The notes under the pieces are model-generated. The model did no database searches, was not told where the DNA came from, and saw only the letters and a program-made list of their open reading frames with translations. A stretch of DNA of 5,046 bases, taken from positions 1 to 5,046 of the forward strand of contig JAFYFR010000128.1 of assembly GCA_017543645.1 (NCBI GenBank), written 5' to 3'. Every line of letters starts with the position of its first letter. The first letter of the stretch is position 1. The position numbers were made by a program, and so were the translations under genes. Positions 1-5,046 of this stretch are shown piece after piece. This DNA is from Bacteroidales bacterium. Lineage in GTDB: Bacteria; Bacteroidota; Bacteroidia; Bacteroidales; UBA3824.

Positions 1-120
1 ATCCTGTGTCCAGCCAGGTACTTCTATATCATATAGTTCGCCTTTGTAACAGCCTGTTAGGCTAACTGCGGCAATACTTGATGCTACAAATGCCGCTGAT
101 AATATTCTATTGTTTTTCAT
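1..120 (-). CDS. N-terminus of an unidentified surface lipoprotein (partial, third gene of a SusC/SusD operon)
   Basis: Reading leftwards from an ATG at 120-118, an open frame of 40 codons runs off the window edge. The peptide starts MKNNRILSAAF, has a short hydrophobic stretch, and reaches a lipobox SLTGC with Cys24 as the expected lipidated residue. This is a signal peptidase II export signal. The mature part begins CYKGELYDIEVPGWTQD. Charged residues soon after the Cys fit a lipoprotein sent to the cell surface in Bacteroidota, but I see no strict acidic export motif. The gene starts 33 bases after the SusD-like stop, so it is probably cotranscribed. In such loci this slot usually encodes a SusE/SusF-type or other surface glycan-binding protein, or a surface hydrolase. 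From memory, a short Y-D-(I/V)-x-x-P-x-W segment after the lipobox also occurs in other lipoproteins of these loci. The functional domain lies outside the window, so no function is assigned. The lipoprotein call is firm; the role is inferred from position only. Confidence 0.85.
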   Translation of the reverse strand, partial: MKNNRILSAAFVASSIAAVSLTGCYKGELYDIEVPGWTQD

Positions 121-153
121 AATAATTCAATTTAAAAAACTTTGTTTAAAATT
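121..153 (-). other. Spacer between the SusD-like gene and the third lipoprotein gene, with translation start context
   Basis: This 33-base spacer is almost entirely A and T. On the coding strand it ends ATTGAATTATT directly before the ATG. There is no purine-rich Shine-Dalgarno sequence, which is normal in Bacteroidota, where A/T-rich unstructured leaders support initiation. The only fold I can see is a weak AAAC/GTTT stem without G+C-rich pairs, so I do not call a terminator. The spacer therefore supports readthrough from the SusD-like gene into the next gene. Confidence 0.5.
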
Positions 154-1893
154 TTATTGAACGCCTATTCCTTTGACAATAGGATGAACGTTTAAATTAT
201 GAGCGGCTTCCTCGCCACGGTTGGCTGAGTTGCCTTTGAGGTTAGAGTTTGCATTCATATTGAATGTAGTGATAGGCAGATACTCGTGTCCGGGTGCCCA
301 GTGAGAAAACGGGTCGTCGTCGGCACTTTCGGGAGAATCGGGAAGAACGCCAACTTTTGCATCGTTGTTCCAATATGTGCAACCGTGTTTGCGGAGCTGA
401 GCCTTGCGACCTTCGTTGTAGAGCCATCCCCAACGGATAATATCTTGCATACGGCCGTGTTCGCAGCCAAATTCGGTGGGACGCTCAACATTGGCAATCT
501 GCTCAAATAGTGCGTCGGCATTAGCAAAATCCTCAACTTTTAAATTTTCAAGTCCTGCACGAGAGCGAACCTGATTAATCCAACCGATAGCCTGCGCAGT
601 AGGACCAGAAATCTCGTTTTCACATTCAGCGGCACGAAGCAATACGTCGGAGTAACGCATCAAGCGGAGATTTACACCGCACGAAAGACCTGCGGCAGCC
701 ACCTGTGCATAAATGTTTTCGCGAGCTGTGGTGTGTTTTGCAACAGAAATGCCTTTGCGAGTTCCAGTGGTTACATGCTTATTGTATTTTACGGTAAACG
801 CCTTGTTTTCAAAACCATTCATTGTGTTGTAATCGTCTTCGTAAGAAATCAAAGTCCAATAAAGACGTGGGTCAACAGTTCCGTTTTTGGTAGTTTGACT
901 CTTGAATGTTTGATAGAGCCAAGGAGTAGCGGCGAGGTCGTTCCAGCCAAGAATGTCGCCATTGCCAAATACGGTTTCGAGAGCCTGACCTTGGGTAGAC
1001 GACTTAGTGTTGTTGGCAGCAGTCCACTCCATATCCGATCCACCCACGCCGTAATCGAGGAACTGAACTTCCCAAAGCGATTCGGGAGAATTTTCAACAG
1101 TAGAGCGGAAATTGTCGCCATAATCGGCGTTGAGTTGGTAATGACCATATTTACCGTTGATAATATCTTTGAGAACCACGAGAGCCTCGGCATATTTGTG
1201 ACGGAACATTAAAGCACGTGCGTAATATCCAGCAGCTGCGCCGCAAGTGGCACGTCCGCTTGCCCATTCGCCACCTTCATCTCGCGAGGGAAGAAGTTCC
1301 ATAGCCTCTTTAAGGTCTTTTTCCACTTGGTCAAATATTTCGTCCTGCGAGTTGGTTTTGGCCATAAGGTCGTTGATAGATACGGCATTATAGTCGGTAA
1401 TCAGTGGTATATCCTGATAGTAGCAAGCAAGCTCGTAGTACGAAAGGGCGCGGATAAACAAACCCTGACCCTTGACACGTTTATAGTCTTTGCTATTGGC
1501 ATCAAGGCCTGAATTTTCAACATAAAACAGCAACTGGTTGCAAGTGTTGATGGTGTAATAAAAATCGCGCATAATCCAGTGGATAGGACTGTCGTCGTTG
1601 GTAACCACCTGCGAGGCGTTAAGATAGTCGTAAGGCCTCCACCAGTCGTTGTCGGAGTATGAGTTAACCTCGTCGCCAGCCACTACGTCCAAGAGGTAGC
1701 CAACACGTGCATACGTACCTTCAATACGTATACGGTTGTAACAGGCGATAACAGTTTCTTCAAGATCAGAAGGTTTTTTCCCAAAATCGGCAGTGGTCTG
1801 CTGGTTTGGGTTCACGAGGTCGAGGTTGTCCTCGCATGATGTCAAGCCGGTGAGTACTATAAGTCCGGCCAACGCTATATTTTGAATTTTCAT
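154..1893 (-). CDS. SusD/RagB-like outer-membrane nutrient-binding lipoprotein
   Basis: This complete 579-residue protein is a SusD/RagB family lipoprotein. Such proteins cap the partner SusC-like barrel at the cell surface and deliver bound glycan, or in some systems peptide, to it. The start is the ATG at 1893-1891: it is followed at once by a signal peptide with lipobox LTSC, and Cys20 is the lipidation site. The acidic residues E21 and D22 after it fit surface export. N-terminal SusD-like landmarks are RALSYYELACYYQDIPLIT (148-166), SQDEIFDQVEKDLKEAMELL (182-201) and GRATCGAAAGYYARALMF (213-230), which belong to the TPR-like helical core. RagB/SusD C-terminal landmarks are ENSPESLWEVQF (267-278), LMRYSDVLLRAAECENE (411-427), WINQVRSRAGLE (438-449), ERPTEFGCEHGRMQDIIRWG (470-489) and YLPI (538-541). 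Its length is normal for the family. It has nine cysteines including the lipidated one, and a 24-residue tail after NLKGN. It follows the SusC-like gene after 29 bases. The family is certain; the ligand is unknown. Confidence 0.97.
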   Translation of the reverse strand: MKIQNIALAGLIVLTGLTSCEDNLDLVNPNQQTTADFGKKPSDLEETVIACYNRIRIEGTYARVGYLLDVVAGDEVNSYSDNDWWRPYDYLNASQVVTNDDSPIHWIMRDFYYTINTCNQLLFYVENSGLDANSKDYKRVKGQGLFIRALSYYELACYYQDIPLITDYNAVSINDLMAKTNSQDEIFDQVEKDLKEAMELLPSRDEGGEWASGRATCGAAAGYYARALMFRHKYAEALVVLKDIINGKYGHYQLNADYGDNFRSTVENSPESLWEVQFLDYGVGGSDMEWTAANNTKSSTQGQALETVFGNGDILGWNDLAATPWLYQTFKSQTTKNGTVDPRLYWTLISYEDDYNTMNGFENKAFTVKYNKHVTTGTRKGISVAKHTTARENIYAQVAAAGLSCGVNLRLMRYSDVLLRAAECENEISGPTAQAIGWINQVRSRAGLENLKVEDFANADALFEQIANVERPTEFGCEHGRMQDIIRWGWLYNEGRKAQLRKHGCTYWNNDAKVGVLPDSPESADDDPFSHWAPGHEYLPITTFNMNANSNLKGNSANRGEEAAHNLNVHPIVKGIGVQ

Positions 1894-1922
1894 AATAATC
1901 TAATATTAAAGATGTTAAACAT
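1894..1922 (-). other. Spacer between the SusC-like and SusD-like genes, with translation start context
   Basis: This 29-base A/T-rich spacer separates the SusC-like stop from the SusD-like ATG. On the coding strand it ends TTAGATTATT before the ATG, with no Shine-Dalgarno sequence. It has no G+C-rich hairpin or T-run that would suggest termination, so the two genes are most simply read as cotranscribed, as is standard for SusC/SusD pairs. The last bases before the start, and the start itself, match those of the third gene. Confidence 0.5.
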
Positions 1923-4900
1923 TTAGAAAGAACATTGTAAGCCGAACATTATTGTACGCGGAGTGGGGAACGAACAGTAGTTAAAGCCGGGAGTGAACGT
2001 ACCCGGAGCGTAGTCGACATTGTAGCCTTTGTAGTGGCTGAAAGTAGCAATGTTCTGACCCGATACGTAGGCTCTAACGTTAGTTACAAAACCGTTGAAC
2101 CAGTCGTCGTTGAAGTTGTAGCCGAGTTCAATGTTGGCGATTTTCCAATAGTCGGCGTTCTGTATTTTGCGTTTGCTGAAAAGGTCGTTCCAAGCGTAGG
2201 GAGTGTGTCCAGCCTCAGAAGCCGAATAGTAAACGTTGGGATAACTGTCGGACAGCACCTTGGGGTCTTTGTTGCCAACACCGTAGCAACTTGTAAGAGT
2301 GTTGTAAATATAGTCGGTAACATTGTAGCCGAGCGCGCCGAATGTGGATACTGTAAGGTCGATACCTTTCCATTCAGCCTTAGCGCTGATACCGAAACTT
2401 AGCTTGGGCATACCCGATCCGAGAATTTCACGGTCGGCATCGGTGATTTCGCCGTCTTTGTTGAGGTCTTCGTAGAGGCAGTCGCCAACGCGGGCACCTT
2501 TCTGATATTCTGTTTTGCCATTGTCAACAGCGTATTTGTTCCAAGCGTCGAGTTGCTCCTGATTCTCTATCAAGCCGAGATATTTGTAACCGTAGAAACG
2601 ACCAAGTTCCTCGCCGATGTTGGTCATATAGTCGCCTGTGAGGTAGTCGCCCTGACCAAAGCCAAGCGAAACCACTTTGTTTTTAAGAGTGGAGGCGTTG
2701 ACAGCAATATCGTATTTGATTTGGTGTTTGCTGTTGTGATAAGCTGCGCTCCATTCAAAACCAGTGTTCTCCATTTCGGCAGCGTTCATAGTTACAGTGG
2801 TATTGCTTACGCCTGCAGTAACGGGCACAGGAACTTCGTAGAGAAGATCTGACGAAACATTTTTGTACCATTCAAAAGTAAACTCAAACTGGTTGCCGAA
2901 CATACCGAGGTCGAAACCTACGCTGGTAGATTTTTTCTTTTCCCAAGCAATCTGAGTGTTAACAAACGAAGATACAGCCGAGCCGTAAACAATGTTGCCG
3001 CCAAAAGAATATGCAAAATTGTTGCGGTTCATAGTTTCCATATAACGGTAGTTGCCGATATTTTCGTTACCAAGAATACCGTAGCTGCCACGGAATTTGA
3101 GAAGGTTTACAATTTGGTCGCTAACAGGGAAGAAATCCTCGCGGTCTAATCTCCAACCAAGCGAAACAGAGGGGAACCAACCCCAACGGTCGTCGCTCGA
3201 AAGGCGTGAGCTACCGTCGCGGCGAACAGTGGCTTGCAAGAGGTATTTGCTGTCGAAATCGTATGTTAAACGTCCGATATAAGAAGCCAGAGTGTGTTCG
3301 CCTTCGTAAGAAGAAGCGTCGCGTTCGGCGGCATTGCTAATTTGAAGATATATAGGAGTAGCGTAGTTGTAGCCCCATGCAGCAAGATTGTGGTAGAACT
3401 CAGATTCGTAGGTCTGACCAACAACAATGTTCAAGTGGTTCTTTTCGCCAAATGTGCCTTCGTAGTTGATGGTGTTTTCGATAAGTGCGTCGGTGTTCTG
3501 ACGGTAGCCCTCATCGAGACGGGCGTCGGCTGCGGTGTGCTTGATTTTGTCGCTCTGAAACCATGTGGGAATCCAAACATAATCCTTAGCGTATGTTTTG
3601 CTGTAAGAGAGGTTGATGTTATAAGAGAGTTTGTGGTTGTTGAACATCTGGTTGAACATTCCAAAGAGGTCGACATTTGCACTTGCTGTACCCACAACTC
3701 GGTCTACCTGATAAGTGCGGTCGATAATATTGTTGAGTACAAGAGGGTTAGACTGAGCAATTTCGCCGTTGAGCTTGGCATCATAAACGCCGTAGCCGTA
3801 AGCATCGTAGGGGAATGCTGCCGCACCGGAATAGATACCGTCAAGAACCCATGAATTGTTGTCGATAGCCGGAATAGTGGGCTGCATTGTGAGTATAGAC
3901 TGCATAAGGTTGCCTTGGTCGGCACTCAAACCTTGGATAAACTCGTTGCCGTTTGACATGAACATATCGTTCTGGTCGGAATGAGAGTAAACAATACCTG
4001 TTTTGAGTTTGATGAACTTAACGTCCATGGTGTTGTTGACACGCACGGTGTAACGCTTATAGTTAGGACCTGTTCCCTCAACAACGCCTTTCTGGTCAAA
4101 AAAGTCGAGACCAATATTGTAGGTAGACTTGACGCTTCCGCCCGAAAGGTTTACGTTGTGGTTTTGACGTGTTCCTGTTTTGAAAACCTCATCAAACCAG
4201 TCGGTGTTGCGGTAGTTTTCGGGTTTAAGAAAGTAATGCTCAGAATAAGGGTTGTAGCCCTGCATATTGTCGAGAGGAGTGCCGGCGTTATCGGTAGCCT
4301 GATGAATGTACCAAGTAAAAGCCTCGGTATCCATCACCTTGTACACATTCTTGTTAACCTTGTCGAAACCGAAATAACCGCTGTAATCCACCCTCAAAGG
4401 CTGATTCTGCTTGCCCTGCTTTGTGGTAATGATAACCACGCCGTTGGCAGCACGGCTACCGTAGATGGCCGCTGCGGATGCGTCTTTAAGAATCTGGATT
4501 GTCTCAATGTCGTTGGGCGAGAAATCGCGGATGGTTGTACCCATAGGCACACCGTCTATTACATATAAAGGTGCGGTGCTGCCAAACGAACCGATACCGC
4601 GGATACGTACATTCGGGTCGGCACCGGGCTGACCGTCGGATGTAATCTGCACGCCAGCCACTTTGCCTTCGAGCATCGACGAGATGTTTGATTTCGACAC
4701 CTTTTTCATTTCCTCGGCATCCACGATGGCCACCGAACCGGTAAGGTCAACCTTCTTTTGTGTACCGTAGCCGATTACAACTACTTGTTCGAGAGCTTTG
4801 GAATCTTCTTCCATAACAATAGTTCCGAGGTCGCCATTGTCGTTAACCTCCACCTCTTTGGAAAGGTAGCTGACAAAGGTGAACACTATAACAGCGTCGG

Positions 4901-5046
4901 ATGTGGCGGAAAGTTCAAAATTTCCGTCGAGGTCGGTAATAGTGCCGTTGCTTGTGCCTTTTACCGAAACGGTGGCACCAATCAAAGGACTATTGGTTTC
5001 GTCTACTACTTTACCTTTTACGGTAACCGGGCTTCCATTTTGTGCA
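1923..5046 (-). CDS. SusC/RagA-like TonB-dependent outer-membrane transporter (5' end cut off by the window)
   Basis: This is a TonB-linked outer-membrane barrel that imports the ligand captured by its SusD-like partner. The frame is open to the right edge; the first whole codon ends at 5045 and 1040 residues are visible. The true start lies outside. A TTG at 4985-4983 is not the start, because the preceding codons (AQNGSPVTVKGKVVDETNSP) already belong to the fold; AQN probably marks the area of the signal peptide cleavage site. In visible numbering, a carboxypeptidase-D-regulatory-like domain covers about 8-80 (TITDLDGNFEL). A TonB-box-like segment with the SusC hallmark EQVVVIGYGTQKK follows at 86-98. 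The plug covers about 99-212, with LEGKVAGVQI, VRIRGIGSFG, YVIDGVPMG and YGSRAANGVVIITT. The rest is beta-barrel, with RRDGSSRL, WGWFPSVSLGWRL and GSYGILGNENIGNYRY. An EF-hand-like loop DLNKDGEITDAD lies at 860-871. The protein ends TPRTIMFGLQCSF, an aromatic-terminated outer-membrane insertion signal. No STN domain is visible, but one could lie upstream. The substrate is not deducible. Confidence 0.97.
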   Translation of the reverse strand, partial: AQNGSPVTVKGKVVDETNSPLIGATVSVKGTSNGTITDLDGNFELSATSDAVIVFTFVSYLSKEVEVNDNGDLGTIVMEEDSKALEQVVVIGYGTQKKVDLTGSVAIVDAEEMKKVSKSNISSMLEGKVAGVQITSDGQPGADPNVRIRGIGSFGSTAPLYVIDGVPMGTTIRDFSPNDIETIQILKDASAAAIYGSRAANGVVIITTKQGKQNQPLRVDYSGYFGFDKVNKNVYKVMDTEAFTWYIHQATDNAGTPLDNMQGYNPYSEHYFLKPENYRNTDWFDEVFKTGTRQNHNVNLSGGSVKSTYNIGLDFFDQKGVVEGTGPNYKRYTVRVNNTMDVKFIKLKTGIVYSHSDQNDMFMSNGNEFIQGLSADQGNLMQSILTMQPTIPAIDNNSWVLDGIYSGAAAFPYDAYGYGVYDAKLNGEIAQSNPLVLNNIIDRTYQVDRVVGTASANVDLFGMFNQMFNNHKLSYNINLSYSKTYAKDYVWIPTWFQSDKIKHTAADARLDEGYRQNTDALIENTINYEGTFGEKNHLNIVVGQTYESEFYHNLAAWGYNYATPIYLQISNAAERDASSYEGEHTLASYIGRLTYDFDSKYLLQATVRRDGSSRLSSDDRWGWFPSVSLGWRLDREDFFPVSDQIVNLLKFRGSYGILGNENIGNYRYMETMNRNNFAYSFGGNIVYGSAVSSFVNTQIAWEKKKSTSVGFDLGMFGNQFEFTFEWYKNVSSDLLYEVPVPVTAGVSNTTVTMNAAEMENTGFEWSAAYHNSKHQIKYDIAVNASTLKNKVVSLGFGQGDYLTGDYMTNIGEELGRFYGYKYLGLIENQEQLDAWNKYAVDNGKTEYQKGARVGDCLYEDLNKDGEITDADREILGSGMPKLSFGISAKAEWKGIDLTVSTFGALGYNVTDYIYNTLTSCYGVGNKDPKVLSDSYPNVYYSASEAGHTPYAWNDLFSKRKIQNADYWKIANIELGYNFNDDWFNGFVTNVRAYVSGQNIATFSHYKGYNVDYAPGTFTPGFNYCSFPTPRTIMFGLQCSF

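Noticed and set aside
121..153. Possible terminator or promoter between the SusD-like gene and the third gene
   Set aside because: Only a four-pair A/T-dominated stem is visible, and the 33-base spacer is too short and too low in complexity to support a Bacteroidota promoter call.
733..1212. Plus-strand open frame of 159 codons and a minus-strand off-frame one (849-1193) inside the SusD-like gene
   Set aside because: Both overlap conserved SusD-like coding sequence in another frame and show no plausible domain.
1912..1922. Short inverted repeat ATGTT-A-AACAT, with a nearby TAATATTA palindrome, in the SusC-SusD spacer
   Set aside because: The arms are very short and the sequence is A/T-rich, where such palindromes arise by chance. 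A one-base loop cannot form a hairpin, and there is no G+C stem or T-run for a terminator.
3294..4568. Long plus-strand open frames at 3294-3854 (186 codons) and 3981-4568 (195 codons), opposite the transporter gene
   Set aside because: They lie wholly antisense to well-conserved coding sequence. Their translations show no recognisable domain, and the minus-strand frame is unambiguous. They are codon-usage shadows.
1923..5046. Possible frameshift or pseudogene in the transporter
   Set aside because: The frame is continuous from the regulatory-like domain through plug and barrel to the terminal Phe, and all expected landmarks occur in order.

Overview
The window looks like chromosomal DNA from a member of the Bacteroidota, most likely a gut-type Bacteroidales. 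The reasons are a tandem SusC/SusD pair, SPII lipoprotein signals, AT-rich spacers without Shine-Dalgarno sequences, and A/T-rich start codon contexts. The genus cannot be fixed from the sequence alone.

All recognisable coding sequence lies on the minus strand, so the window is read from right to left. Positions 5046 to 1923 hold a SusC-like TonB-dependent outer-membrane transporter whose 5' end is cut off by the window edge. After a 29-base spacer comes a complete SusD-like surface lipoprotein (1893 to 154). After a further 33-base spacer comes the first 40 codons of a third gene (120 to 1), another lipoprotein that runs off the left edge. No gap is longer than about 35 bases, and no transcription terminator is visible between the genes, so they are probably one operon.

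In this family, SusD-like lipoproteins sit as a lid on the SusC-like barrel. They bind an oligosaccharide (or peptide) at the cell surface and pass it to the barrel, which imports it using TonB-ExbBD energy. The third gene is in the position usually held by an accessory surface-binding lipoprotein (SusE/SusF or SGBP type) or a surface hydrolase. The window is therefore the core of a probable polysaccharide utilisation locus. Its substrate cannot be read here because no glycoside hydrolase, lyase, protease or regulator is included.

I found no RNA gene, CRISPR array, insertion sequence, frameshift or convincing novel system. The points worth a second look are modest: the unidentified third lipoprotein, a 24-residue tail on the SusD-like protein, cysteines confined to the C-terminal end of the transporter, an EF-hand-like loop, a candidate aromatic ligand platform in the SusD-like protein, and a 13-base start context shared by the two lipoprotein genes.
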